Assembly: GCA_022494885.1 (NCBI GenBank)
Contig: JAGVSM010003642.1
Location: forward strand, 1-64,000
Direction of reading: 5' to 3'
Origin: Micrasema longulum
Lineage: Eukaryota > Arthropoda > Insecta > Trichoptera > Brachycentridae
Length of the DNA: 64,000 nucleotides
Shown: in pieces, positions 43,440-54,202 of the stretch
Numbering within the stretch: the stretch's first letter is position 1
Layout of the letters: each line of letters starts with the position of its first letter
The notes under the pieces: model-generated
The model's database searches: none
Told to the model about the DNA's origin: nothing
Seen by the model: only the letters and a program-made list of their open reading frames with translations
Program-made: the position numbers and the translations under genes

Positions 43440-43780
43440 TAATAATACAAATACGTACATAGTTTTATTCCACTTTTATTTATACATTTTTACTAGTGAC
43501 TAGGTTTCGTCGTGACTGACATCGTCAGACAGGTGGGAGACTAAACAAATTTCTATGTTATATACAAATGCAAGCAGAGGTTGTAAATCATGATTTTATA
43601 TATTTATGGATTATATAAAATTATGAGTCTCCCACCAGTCTGACGATGTCGGTCACAACAAAACCCGGTCACTAGTAAAAATGTATAAATAAAAGTAGAA
43701 TAAAACTATTTAACAATTTTTATTATTATAATTAAAATGCAGTTCCATCAAGAAATGTCAGTAGAAAAACTCATTAGATT
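43440..43780. mobile_element. Foldback element F with E end and paired hammerhead-like motifs
   Basis: About 95 bp at 43458-43545 recur inverted at 43627-43712 around an ~80-bp AT-rich centre. Each arm holds the F motif: 43492-43533 (-) reads CUGACGA, U, GUC...GAC, GAAACC, UAGUC; 43635-43676 (+) reads CCAGU, CUGACGA, then ACCCGGUC, ACUAGU. Family E (ccatcaagaaatgtcagtag) follows at 43735-43775. The head-to-head arrangement may be a snapback insertion. Confidence 0.7.
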
Positions 43781-43805
43781 AATATTAAAGTTATTTATTG
43801 AGTAG

Positions 43806-44070
43806 ATACACACGAGATACTTCCTTACAATTTTTGTACGGAAGGAATTTAAAATAGCGAACACTGGAAGGAGAGCTGTGGTGGGTGGCACGAAATATCA
43901 AGACGAAATGTTAAATGTTCTTCCGATCCACGAAGTTAATTACCTTGTCCGAGCTGACATTGCAGCGGATTACGCGTTGCGGATCAAAACTGAGTTCGGT
44001 ATTGCCAACCACACGGTTTTTGGTGTTCCTCTCCACAGTATAAATAGAACTCACCGTTGGAGTTCAAATT
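43806..44070 (+). other. Possible exon or old coding fragment
   Basis: An open frame from 43806 contains NTGRRAVVGGTKYQDEMLNV, HEVNYLVRADIAADYALRIK and TEFGIANHTVFGVPLHS. The patch is richer in G and C than its flanks and the amino-acid mix looks genuine. There is no ATG at a sensible place, so if coding it would be an internal exon or a fragment. I recognise no family. Its end (ttggtgttcctctccacagt) loosely resembles 51541-51560, so part may be repeat-derived. Confidence 0.27.
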
Positions 44071-44519
44071 AGATTTGCGATAGCGGACGATAAATTATGC
44101 TATCCAAACTGACAACGTGAGCTAGTGGATCATACAACCAACAATTTACTATAGATGTTCTCGGAGCAGTAAAAATCAACATGTTATTACATACAGTCTT
44201 ACTTACCTGGTTTTGAGTCTTCTTCCTTGTCGGCAATACGCCCAAGCTGTCAAGGAAATCTGTTTTCAGGAACTCTGCAGGCACAATTTTGTCTGAAGGC
44301 GACGAATGATGATGAAAGGTGATGGATAATGATATATTTTTGACTTTGAAAGCGTAGCTATAATAACTTACATGGCAAATAGCAGACAATAATTTTATCA
44401 ATTTAAAAAGCGTGCGTACATAAACCTTTAAAAAAGCCAAGCCACGCGCGCAGGCCACGTGGTGTATCCCGTGTAGTCGTGCGTAGAAACCTCACAAAAA
44501 CAAAATAAACGAGTATCTA

Positions 44520-44912
44520 CTTAAATATGTAACGAGAAAATGCTCAAAAAGGCTATAAAAATGTAAACTTGAGCTGGACAGAAGTAAAATGAATTGTCTA
44601 ATTTACTCAAACCCATATTGAATCAACTACTTCACAAATTTATAGTTTATGTTATGTTTTTGTTCTTTTATTGAGCATTTCATAAAATAAATAATATATG
44701 TACTATTAAAACATATCTTCAAAATATCTGAACATTTTGTTAATCATCACGGGATATTTATTCTTCTTTGCATATTCTCACAAGTAAAAATATAAAAAAA
44801 GTATATTGTTAAGTGTTCTTGACACGGGTAAGCTCAGTGAGGTCACATTATTTTTATTAATTATCATTGTTTATAATGGAAATATAAATGAATAATTAAA
44901 TATGATTTTTCG
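44520..44912 (+). pseudogene. Family N 3' end
   Basis: gagaaaatgctcaaaaaggc begins inside the last RT residues. The N 3' UTR follows (ttgacacgggtaagctcagt, gaggtcacattatttttatt) and ends in an aataattaaat tail. More diverged than the 35.2 kb copy. Confidence 0.7.
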
Positions 44913-44934
44913 GATTAACCAGCACTCGTCCGGG

Positions 44935-44995
44935 GTTCTGCTTCTATTTCATAAATAGAACTGTATTCTGCATCCGCCGGGACACAGAAAAAAAA
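44935..44995 (-). repeat. Family K block
   Basis: gtccggggttctgcttctat and gaactgtattctgcatccgc are the reverse complement of the K block at 25725-25790. Another scrap is at 47837-47870 (+). Confidence 0.6.
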
Positions 44996-44999
44996 AGTT

Positions 45000-46084
45000 T
45001 AACAAAAATATAACACCAACGTGCTCATAGGACACATGCTATTGGAAGCTGACTGAAACGTGCAACGTATTTACTTACAATTTTTTTTCTTCAACCCAAT
45101 AATTATCTTTTGATTTTAACCATCCTTGTTCTCAACACTCGGTATTTTACACTGTCTGGGAGAATGCGAACACTTTGACCGAACACTGTGAACTACTACG
45201 ATAAAGCGAAGACGGGTGGAGTTGTATCTGTATAAGTAAGCTTGCTTGTGTGGAAGTGTATGTATAGTGAAAGTAGCGATACATCATGTTGGATTTATAA
45301 TAGCCAATTAAAACATCAGCTTTTTCTCTTTCAAAGATATTTTCTTGCACTCTAGTCATATTTACAAATCAGTTTGTCATAGTATTTTATTTTAAATACA
45401 GGTTCAAATGAAATAAAATACAACTAAATAAAATCAAATCTAGGACAAGAAAAAATTATTACCTCAAGACAAGATCTGGTTAAGTGATTTATTTATTTTT
45501 TTTTTTAAAGAAAAAAAACAGTCGAGAATGATATAATAACTAAAAAAAGATACGGTTTAAAGACAGACCAGCGAAGTTTCAAAATATAAATCTTACATAT
45601 TACATTGTGGTACAACAAAAGGGTATGTTTATATGTATGGGAGTAAGTGTGTTTTTGTGTATGTGTGTGGGAGTAAATGTTCAGGTGTGTGTAAGTGTGA
45701 GCATCATTAAATAGTAAGTGGGATTGTATCGCAGCCATAAATAATGAGTCCTAATTTATTTTTTAATAAACTAAAGGGCATGTAAAATATATGAATAGAC
45801 GAAAAAAAAGCATTATAATTAGAGCAAGAACGATAGAGGAAAGAGTGTTATGCATAGTTAGTTCTACAGACTGGCATATGAAATAAATACATATTTCTTG
45901 TCACGCAAAAGAGGACATTCAGATTAATTTTGGAGAGTAGGTTAAAAGAGTCTACTTTATTATTTAATAATTTATGTAAATTGCATAATTCGGATACGGT
46001 GCGTCTACATGCTAGGGATCTTTTAGAATGATACAGAAAACTTTTGACTGTTAACAGCTGTTTATTTGGTGACAATACAACAGA
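45000..46084. other. Unassigned stretch with GT-rich simple repeat
   Basis: 45625-45700 is a gtgtgt/gggagtaa-rich simple repeat. ctcaagacaagatctggtta at 45464 is a scrap of the family I 3' end. Small ORFs here carry no motif. Confidence 0.4.
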
Positions 46085-46297
46085 TATGACAATATTGTCT
46101 TTTCACAGCTTCGTAAACAGCCTCAACTGAACAGGACAGAACGTTGGGAGAATACAAAAAAATTCGGCTGCAGTTCACACGTGAGCGCTGCAAAAATGAA
46201 TACACGGCGGCGTTTGTTACGAGTGAATTCACGAATAATATTATTAGTTTCATTCCAAGATGCATTGAAATTGTTTAAGGACAAACTGAATTTTTAA
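46085..46297 (+). pseudogene. Possible non-LTR RT tail peptide
   Basis: A frame without stops reads QLRKQPQLNRTERWENTKKF, AAKMNTRRRLLRVNSRIILL and VSFQDALKLFKDKLNF-stop. The ending FQDALKLFKDKLNF followed by a stop resembles the last residues of many non-LTR RTs (F...LK.F). This rests on shape only; it could equally be chance or host sequence. Confidence 0.3.
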
Positions 46298-46299
46298 TT

Positions 46300-46785
46300 T
46301 TTAATTTTTTTTTTGGAGCGGCACGTTCACGGCACGTTTTTGGGATCACACGAGGGCCGATGATATACGAAGTTAATTTTTATTTTTTTGGACATCACAG
46401 TGAAAGGGGTCTAAAAAGTTACATTTTGGATCACATTGAGCGAAAAAAGTATCAAAAAAAAATCGATACTACTTTTGGCCCCCAACCGAGGTTTGAAACT
46501 GTCTGAACATTTTTTTAACTATCAATATTGATCAAATATTTTTTTTGTTAGTAAATATATAATTTAGTAACATTACTAATTCGAACATGTTTTAAAACAA
46601 CCAAAATGCAAAAAATATACACTCCGCGGAACTGATTCCGTTGAGTACTGTGAAAATATTATATAATTAAAAATCTTTTAATGTTATTTACTGTTTACGA
46701 TTTTATAAATAGTTATAAAATATATTATTCTAGTAAACATTTGACATGATTAACACATGTACTAAGGTACCGATAAAATATATTT
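46300..46785. other. AT-rich stretch, nothing identified
   Basis: No features seen. Confidence 0.4.
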
Positions 46786-46870
46786 TACTTAAATTTGTTG
46801 CAACAGAGAGCAAAAACATTTGCAGCAGTCTGCAAGCATTTGGACCTACTCAAATATTTTTTTTGTTGTT
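46786..46870 (+). repeat. Family A scrap
   Basis: aaatttgttgcaacagagag (Q) lies next to gcatttggacctactcaaat (inverted P), a collapsed foldback remnant of family A. Confidence 0.5.
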
Positions 46871-48840
46871 AAAATCAATATCATGTAAGTTCAGTGTTAA
46901 TTATAAAAATTATTTGATGTTTTTTCTAGTGTTCAAATATTTTTTCATTACAAAATAATAATTTTCGTGTATAAAAATCGATTCGTGATTTGAAAAAAAA
47001 AATTGTACCTTCCCCAATTTTATATAAAATGATTAAATGATAACAAAAAATTTTTGAAAATCAAATCAAATTTTAAGCATTCAATATCAGACAGTAGACG
47101 CACAGTCTTTTTAATTTTGTAGTAACCTCTGCCTTTTGTGTGCGTAGCAATAATTTTTCTTATAAATCATTCTAGTGTGCCTACTAAAACAAACAAAATG
47201 TTTTTATGTTTACTCGGTTCACTAACAGACACTTACACATGAACATAGGGTTAATAAATATTAGATCGAACTATACCCGTTCAAGCACATTTGTGGCAAT
47301 AATTTCCTGATCTTGAGACTGAATCGAGGCTTTTGTATTAGGCGAAAATAAAATTTTCCAAAATTGTTTTATAAATATTGAGTTATCTGTTTTTTAAACT
47401 TTTATTTAAAATTTTAAATGTAGCTTTAGCAAATACCAAAGCGTACTCAAACGATTCAGTAAATTTCAATCTAGCCAGTTGAAATTGACAATGTTTCCGA
47501 AATTTACACCCCAAAGGATTCTTGTTACTACGGAGACCGCAGGACTAGAACAAGGATAGAGTAGAGGGTAGTTCGGTTGGTTGAAATAGATGTTCATGAA
47601 GAATGCACCTTCCTCACTACTCGATAATGGCTATTTCCGCTTGAACTGCAAATCTTTTCAAGGGTTGTAGCCTCTAAAATAATATTTCACAGATCAGAAT
47701 TTTTCTGGACGACTTGAAATTTCTTGAATTGAATACACTGTTAGAAATTCAAAACGATTTATTATATTCCAATTAAGATGAGTTAAGGGTAGTTATTAAC
47801 AAATAAAAAAGATATTGAAATAAGCTTACTCTGCATCCAGGCGGATGAAAAATACAGTTCGAAATTTTGAATACACTTTTACCAATAGCTTTGATACGAA
47901 AATTCACTCAAATTTTCTAATAAAACAATACTTTTCGACTTTACGCAAACGATCTCAAGAACATCATGATATTTTTTAAAGTGTCGAGTTGAAAGATAAA
48001 AAGGTTATTAAATCTATAAATCATTGAGTACGCATATAAAAAAATAAGTGCCACACAACGCTAAATGGATTCGCTAACTCAAAATTGAATTCTGGATATT
48101 TAGTGCCCCAAACTATTGAACAATGTTTTGTATTTTTACTGTAATTATCATTTTTCCTAGATTTACTTCATAGTTTAAGGTCCGCATCTCGTAGTTTAGA
48201 AATGAACTGCAAACGATATTTTCTATTAGTACATTTATTGATTTGTAAATTACTACTTTAAACGGTGCTTAACAATTCTTTACTGGAACTTGCATACATC
48301 TTGTCGTTCTATCGTTTTCTGACAGTAGTACCAGTGACAGCAAAAGCGCGCAAACAAAGTGTTTGAGCTGCGTAAAAGTTCGACAAGTTTTTTTCTGGAT
48401 AAAATAAATTAGAGTAGACTTTTCTTGTCATGTATTTTCCTTGATTCAGAGGTTTGATAGATATCTTGGAGCCATTTTAAGGCCCCGCAGAAGGCTTCAC
48501 GTAATTTATGATTAAATTCAGTCTACTTGGTATGAGTTAGTTATCTGTAGCACATGAGTGCACCCTTCAAGACGCACGGAGCTGTGACATTCTTGCACAT
48601 TGTGTGAATAATGTGCACCGTGTATTTTGCATACCCAGAGACATATTAAGAGCGAGTATATCGTGTGTATAGCTACATACTACAACTGTGTGCGCGTGAG
48701 GGTGAGTATATGTGAGGGTGTCATTGTGTATGATTTTATGGTTGTGAATATTCGTTTTCGGACTTGGATTTTGTATATTTATTTACAGCAATAGAAAAAA
48801 AAGGGTCTTTTAAATTGGATTCAAAAGTAATTGATTGGGA
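46871..48840. other. Long stretch without recognised features
   Basis: Apart from a family K scrap at 47837-47870 (aggcggatgaaaaatacagt) I see no repeat or RT motif. A patch at 48290-48380 is more GC-balanced. GT-rich sequence lies at 48660-48730. Confidence 0.4.
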
Positions 48841-48899
48841 GGCAAAATTAGCATTTCACATTGTAGTCTTGGACCCGACCCTGTGTGGGAGCGAAGTAT

Positions 48900-49789
48900 A
48901 GCCATAAAATTCTAGGAGTACAAATGGATGAACATCTCTGCTGGCGAGCTAATACTGATGAATAAGGCCACAAAATATTTTTCAGTCTAAACTCACTTAG
49001 AAAGTTGCAAAAATTCTTACCCATTAATACTAAATGCACTCATGGACAAGCATTACTACTACCCATTCTAAATAACGCTGATGTGTCCATGACTGATTTA
49101 AGCTGTGAGCAACTAGATAAAATTTAACGACTTCAGAATACATGCATAAAGTACATTTTTGGTCTTAGGAAATATGACTACATTTCTGATAATCGTAGGC
49201 AACTGAAATGGCTCAAAACTAGACAGCGAAGAGACTATCACTCCCTTTCACTTCTGTTCAATGTACTTCATAGTCCTAACGCTCCTATATACCTGCGTGA
49301 AAAATTTCAACGCTTATCGGTTCATGGTTTACCTCTTCGTTCTAATTCTCAAGGCACTCTCTTAATACCCATACACAATTTCTTTTTCTTATCTAACTCA
49401 TATAGTGTCCATGCGGCTCGACTGTGGAATCATCTCCCATCCACCATCAAAGATGTTACTACATTATCTCTGTTTAAATCACGTCTGAAGAAACATCTCC
49501 TTTCTCTTCCTTAATCTCTCCTCCTTTCCCTTTTCCTCTTTCCTCTTTTCCCTTTTTCCTTTTGAGTAATGTTTTTGATTTAAGGTAATTTATAAACAAA
49601 TACGTTTATTTCTATTTTTATATATTTTTATCTTTTTAATCTTTTTTTTTTCTATTGAATATGTTCTGTAACTTGAATTATAAAAAATAAACTTTTATTT
49701 TATTGGTTGGTTGGAAGAAATTGCCATTTGACAATAAGCCCGCCAATGTACAAATAACATTATGTAAAAAAAGTTAAATAAATAAATAC
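48900..49789 (+). mobile_element. Family H jockey/CR1-like element end, 5-bp TSD
   Basis: Reads HKILGVQMDEHLCWRANTDE-stop, SLNSLRKLQKFLPINT, LSCEQLDKI-stop, RLQNTCIKYIFGLRKYDYIS, RQRRDYHSLSLLFNVLHSPN, GLPLRSNSQGTLLIPIHNFF, HAARLWNHLPSTIKDVTTLS and LFKSRLKKHLLSLP-stop. From KYIFGLRKYD to the end it is open. A C/T-rich 3' UTR and an aaataaataaatac tail follow. TSD agtat at 48895-48899 and 49790-49794 is shown by the uninterrupted RTE-2 order. 5'-truncated; no catalytic domain. Confidence 0.88.
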
Positions 49790-49842
49790 AGTATTGGAAA
49801 AACAAGGATGAAAGTATGCTGAATGCTCTTTGTTTTTGATAC

Positions 49843-49898
49843 CTAGTGCCCTATGCACTATTAAGTGCGAAAAAGAATGATGATGATGATGATTTGTA
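49843..49898 (+). repeat. SINE-2 tail with (GAT)n
   Basis: agtgccctatgcactattaa, gtgcgaaaaagaatgatgat and five gat units; the head is missing. Confidence 0.7.
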
Positions 49899-49933
49899 AA
49901 TTTTTTAAACTTAGCGGTTTCGGTAAGTGGGTA

Positions 49934-50178
49934 AAGCTAGGGTTTCCTAGGACAGCGGTGCCCGTATCTTAACGGCCGTAGTGAACGGTGATGCGGTGGA
50001 CAGCCGTCCTAACAGTGACTAGAGAGTGGTTTCCTGGGAAAACGGTTTTCATAACATTTATTTACACCGTTTCCCTAGAAAACCACTCTCTAGTCACCGT
50101 TACGACGGCTGTCCACCACATCACCGTTCACTACGGCCGTTAAGATACGGGCACCGCTGTCCTAGGAAACCCTAGCTT
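49934..50178. mobile_element. Foldback element, 113-bp arms
   Basis: 49934-50046 is inverted at 50066-50178 with about six mismatches and a 19-nt loop. The arms are GC-rich (ggacagcggtgcccgtatct, aacggccgtagtgaacggtg), unlike the surroundings. The palindrome runs right to its ends (aagctagggtttcc / ggaaaccctagctt), where TA on both sides could be a 2-bp TSD. No ORF. Fits a snapback MITE; superfamily unknown. Confidence 0.85.
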
Positions 50179-50636
50179 AATAGGTAGGAAATATGCCCGC
50201 TCTTATGCGTATATAAAGTGTTAAGTAAAAATAAATCTAGGCTGAGATAAGCATTGTCGACAAAATCAATATAATGAATTTTGCGTTAGTTTGGACATGT
50301 AGAGAAAATGGACAACGGAAGAACGGCTAAAAAGATTAACGATGCGAATGTTGATGGATGCAGAAATCAAGGAAGACTGAGAAAAACATGGCATGACCAA
50401 ATCCAACAAATACTTGAAGATGGACGTGTCAAAAGTTGGAACAATCGAGAGGCGTGTACGAGAAGATGAATGAATGTAAAGCAAGCGAGATCTGTATGCT
50501 AAGACAGTCTGATATAGCGTTCTTTGCCAACCTTTACAAAAAAACGACGTGATGGTTGGTTTATGCTAATATTTGTTTCATCCCAAAGCAAAAGTACCCA
50601 TGCATTTTAAATAAATTTTCCATTTATTGATTTTAT

Positions 50637-51500
50637 TTATTTAACTTTTTGTACATCATGTTATTTGTACATTGGCGGGCGTATTGCTAAATGGCAATTT
50701 CTTCCAACCAACCAATGAAATAAAAGTTTAATTTTTATAATTCATTATTATTATTATTATGGATAACTTATATAGAGCCATTTTTGAAACAAAATACCTC
50801 AAGGGCGCTTTACATAGTGATTCTTTTAAATTTGTAATTTAATTAAAATAATCTTTATTGTTGTCACATGCTACGGATTTATTTAAATGATTTATTCATG
50901 TTACAAAACATATTCAATAGAAAGAAAAAGATTAAAAACCTTATTATTATTGAAATTAAAAAAAGGTATATAAACATAGAAATAAACGTATTTGTTTATA
51001 AATTAACTTAAATCAAAACTATTACTCAATGGGAAAAGGGAAAAAAGAGGAAAAAAGAAAGGAGAAGAGATTAAGAAAGAGAAAGGAGTTGTTTTTTCAG
51101 ACGTGATTTAAACAGAGATAATGTAGTAAAATCTTTGATGGTGGATGGGAGATAATTCCACAGTTGAGCCGCATTGACACTATATGAGTTAGAGAAGAAA
51201 AAGGAATTGTGGATGGGTATTAAGAGAGTGCCTTGAGAATTAGAACGAAGAGGTAAACCATGGACTGAAAAGGGTTGAAATTTTTCACGCAGGTATATAG
51301 AAGCGTTAGGACTTTGAAGTATATTGAACAGAAGTGAGAGGGAGTGATAGTCTCTCCGCTGTCTAATTTTGAGCCATTTCAGTTGCCTACGATAATCAGA
51401 AATGTGGTCATATTTCCTAATACCAAAAATGTACCTTATGCATGTATTCTGAAGTCGTTCAAGTTTATCGAATTGCTCACAGCTTAAACCACTCATTTAG
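50637..51500 (-). pseudogene. Family H RT C-terminus, open frame, with insertion in UTR
   Basis: A 141-codon minus-strand frame (51071-51496) reads MSGLSCEQFDKLERLQNTCI, RYIFGIRKYDHISDYRRQLK, IYLREKFQPFSVHGLPLRSN, AAQLWNYLPSTIKDFTTLSL and FKSRLKKQLLSLS-stop, with no lesion. The UTR reaches about 50637. About 150 bp at 50745-50900 (ataacttatatagagccatt, ctcaagggcgctttacatag) has no counterpart in the 28.7 and 49 kb copies and is a later insertion. 5'-truncated, lacking the catalytic RT domain. Confidence 0.87.
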
Positions 51501-51935
51501 TTACTAACATTTATGTAACAGATTATACAGATACTCTGCATTTGGTGTTCCTATTCACCGTTTCCTGTGCACCGTTGAGCGCAAATAAGGGTATTTTTAT
51601 TAATGGGAGTTGCTTGTTTTTTGTCTGGCTTATTATGTACAAGGCTTAAATTAACTGTAAAGGGTATTTTCATTTTATTTACTCTAACTATATTGTGAAG
51701 ATCTGATGTGATCGGCTGTGGTCTCATTAAGTAACTTCTCCGCATTTGCTTAAAGAAAAGGAAACCACAGAAAACTCATTCAGGAGAAGCCGGACTATTG
51801 ACAAACATCAACACACCTTCCGTTCCATTTTGACAGTGTTCAGCATTTTGTCTCTTATTTTTATTTATTAAAACAATTACCTTTACTATTTTTATTATGT
51901 ATAATATTATTAGTATCTATGACTTATTTCTGTAC
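51501..51935. other. Unassigned stretch
   Basis: cctgtgcaccgttgagcgca at 51566 resembles the SINE-2 3' body. The 64-codon ORF 51551-51745 (-) has no motif. Confidence 0.4.
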
Positions 51936-51939
51936 TTTA

Positions 51940-52180
51940 TCTTCTAGGTCTACATCCAAACTACCAAACTTCTACATCGCGCTTCTAGCTGCATTCGCTC
52001 TTCGCTGAAAATGGAACAATGTATCAACAAATGAGGGACATCTTGGGATGTCTCATCATCACATGGACAACTTTGGATTTCTGAGAACTTGAAATGGCAA
52101 AGATAGCTCATGAAACCTCCATGGCAGGTGAGGATTTGAGTCAGTTCGTAGCCAACTTGCTGCGTTTTCCTGAAATAAAT
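51940..52180 (-). pseudogene. Retrotransposon C-terminal zinc-knuckle fragment (R1/jockey-like)
   Basis: The minus strand reads RKTQQVGYELTQILTCHGGF, MSYLCHFKFSEIQSCPCDDE and TSQDVPHLLIHCSIFSEERM. The spacing C-x-C-(x)~11-H-x4-C after a Q.LTGHG-type block is the known C-terminal cysteine/histidine motif following the RT of R1-like elements. The frame stays open for ~75 residues, but no RT domain is attached. A different retroelement class from the RTE copies nearby. Confidence 0.75.
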
Positions 52181-52286
52181 GATGATGACTTTAATTTTGT
52201 TTCAATTTCAATTAATGATTTCTAACATTGCGTAATTTTTCATCACAATCAAATTATACAATAGTTCAGTAATTATATCAATAAAA

Positions 52287-52480
52287 TGGCGGCCTCCGTA
52301 GTGTAGTGGTCAAGACGCTTGACTCACGCTCGGAAGGTTCCGGGTTCGATTCCCGGTGAGAACACAAACAATTAAAAAATGTGATTTTTCTCAAGTCAGG
52401 GTGTTCTGTGATGTAATTCACCACTGTAATTGGGCCTCCTGGTCTGTTGTGGTGCAAAAAATAAAATAAAAAATGAAAAT
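52287..52480 (+). mobile_element. SINE-1 copy (tRNA-derived)
   Basis: ggcggcctccgtagtgtagt, gcttgactcacgctcggaag, ttccgggttcgattcccggt, body ctcaagtcagggtgttctgt and aattcaccactgtaattggg, then an aaaataaaataaaa tail. Very close to the copies at 11962 and 61502. The 73-codon antisense ORF (52278-52499) is an artefact of the SINE. Confidence 0.9.
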
Positions 52481-52865
52481 GAAAAAAATGTTTTGCCAAG
52501 ATCTTCTTTAATATTTTGAAATTTTTTTTGTTTTTTTTTTTTAATTTATTTTCTTTTATTCAGGAAACATACAGTACGGTTACATAATTTTATATTTTAC
52601 ACAGTTAGACTTAACTCTAATGGACCAGTGAAGTTTCCATATTATATAATAATTATATAATGTAAGGTTATCAATGAAATTACAAAAAAGGAAAGGAAAA
52701 AAAAACGTAGATGGAAATTGTTTAAAAATTAAAATTAAAGTTAAAAAAGTTATTTAAAAGTTTGTAGCTAGTATTTACAAATGGAAATAATTTTATTTAA
52801 CTCTACTCTAAGACTCGAGTATTTATTAAAAATATTGTGTGCAAAATGTATTATTCATCTTAATA
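52481..52865. other. AT-rich stretch, nothing assigned
   Basis: May include a 3' UTR of a minus-strand retroelement (ttttatttattttcttttatt-like start); not provable here. Confidence 0.4.
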
Positions 52866-52867
52866 AA

Positions 52868-53300
52868 AGTTCAGTACTACGGGAAATTGGACATGAAAAA
52901 TGTTTATTTCTTTTCTTAGTGCCCTGTCAGGTATCCCCAACGTTGACAGTCACTATGGCAAAAGTATCTCTGTCTTGTGCTGCCCGAAAATCTGCTCCAC
53001 AGTCCAGTCTCGTTTATTTCGCAGCCAGGACATCTGTCTTCTTCCGGCCCCTCTATGACACTCAATCTTGCCTTTCAAAATTACATGAAGCTAGTGATAC
53101 TTTTTTCCACGCATTATGTGCCCCAGATACGAAATTTTTACGAACTTTTATGGTGTTTAAGAGTTCTCTGTTCGTTCTAGCTCGACTAAAGACTCTGAAG
53201 AGTTCGTTATCAGGTTTGTCCAAGATATCGTAAGCATTCTGCGATGCAACCACATCTCAAAAGCTTCCAGCCTGTTCATACTGTTCACCTTCAGAGTTCA
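52868..53300 (-). pseudogene. Endonuclease-RT C-terminus (distinct RTE-like family)
   Basis: In changing minus-strand frames: RLEAFEMWLHRRMLTISWTN, LITN, RTNRELLNTIKVRK, YLGHIMRGKKYH, LKGKIECHRGAGRRQMSWLR and DFRAAQDRDTFAIVTVN. This is the usual C-terminal order of endonuclease-RT proteins (FEMW.RR..RI.W..., LGHI.R...Y, GKI.G.RG.GRR...WL). At least three frameshifts or stops. It differs from RTE-1 and RTE-2, so it is another family. The plus-strand ORF 52781-53233 is its antisense. Confidence 0.78.
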
Positions 53301-54200
53301 AGTCTCGCAACCATACAACAATACAGACCACACATAACATTTTACAAATCTCAGAAGGGGGATTTTATTTTATTAAAAACAGCTCTTGCTGCCTCCATTC
53401 TGCATTTAATTTCTATATCTTTTTTACTCGTAGTAAAAATAAGAGCAATTAATTGTTTTAATAAAAATGAATGAAACGTCAAAGGAACAACGTCAAGGTT
53501 CTTGTGAATCAAACAATCAATTAAAACGTTTTCCTTGTGCTAATGGCAGCACAACTCATAGACAACAACTCGTAACACCACGGGCGAAATAATTTAATAA
53601 TTACAAAACTTTAGCTACTAACCCCAACAAACTATACAACAATATTATCACTTTAAAATAACACTGAATTTCCTCATTGTTACATAACTCTTCGTTAGTT
53701 TATGAAACAATGGACTTCCATATAATCAATATTTTAGATGTTTTGATTATTATTTTTTTACGTACATGAAATCCACAATTCACCTTGTGCACCACACCAA
53801 GACAATAGTAGGTTAGACGACAGTGCCTACCCACAAGCTTATCTCTTCTAAAAAAGAATAGAAAAAAATACATTCTCTGTCACAAAGGAACATTCAATAG
53901 AACATATTATTTGTTAAGAGATTTTTAAGTCGTTTTTTAAATTAACTTTAATTTATTTTATTGTTGCTTCTCATCAGTTCTTTTTCAATACCTTAAAAAA
54001 CTAGATATTTTTCTTTATTGAAAATGTTTTTTTGTAGTTAAACATGTATTTTATTCTTATTTATTTAAATTCTTACTTTTTAATTACTTTCAGTTTTTTC
54101 ACTTTTAATATTATTTCCACTTACGTTAATACTGACTTAATAATTGTAAATTCGCTTTTTGACATTGATTTTAATTTTGATTTAATTTTTAAACAACTTT
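53301..54200. other. AT-rich stretch, nothing identified
   Basis: No repeat or coding motif recognised. Confidence 0.4.
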
Positions 54201-54202
54201 CT

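Larger units (their letters stand above)
48842..50570 (+). pseudogene. RTE-2 C-terminal copy, split by two insertions
   Basis: Piece 1 (48842-48899) matches gcaaaattggcagttcacaa through gggagcgaagtat of RTE-2. Piece 2 (49795-49826) continues tggaaaaacaaggatgaaag. Piece 3 (50231-50570) reads GQSVMP-type sense sequence including FGHV, HDQIQQILEDG and the gacgtgatggttggttta 3' end. Family H sits between 1 and 2. A SINE-2 tail, an AT-rich bit and a 113-bp-arm hairpin sit between 2 and 3, with loss of some RTE-2 sequence. Frames are broken throughout. Confidence 0.85.

Noticed and set aside
44069..44458. 129-codon minus-strand ORF
   Set aside because: No domain, overlaps the better plus-strand candidate at its end and shows chance-like composition.
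48540..48720. Possible coding patch or RT fragment
   Set aside because: Short runs such as RYLGAIL-like words near 48440 are too brief, and no continuous homology-like block follows.
52781..53233. 150-codon plus-strand ORF
   Set aside because: The opposite strand reads as a decayed endonuclease-RT C-terminus across frames, which explains the open plus strand.
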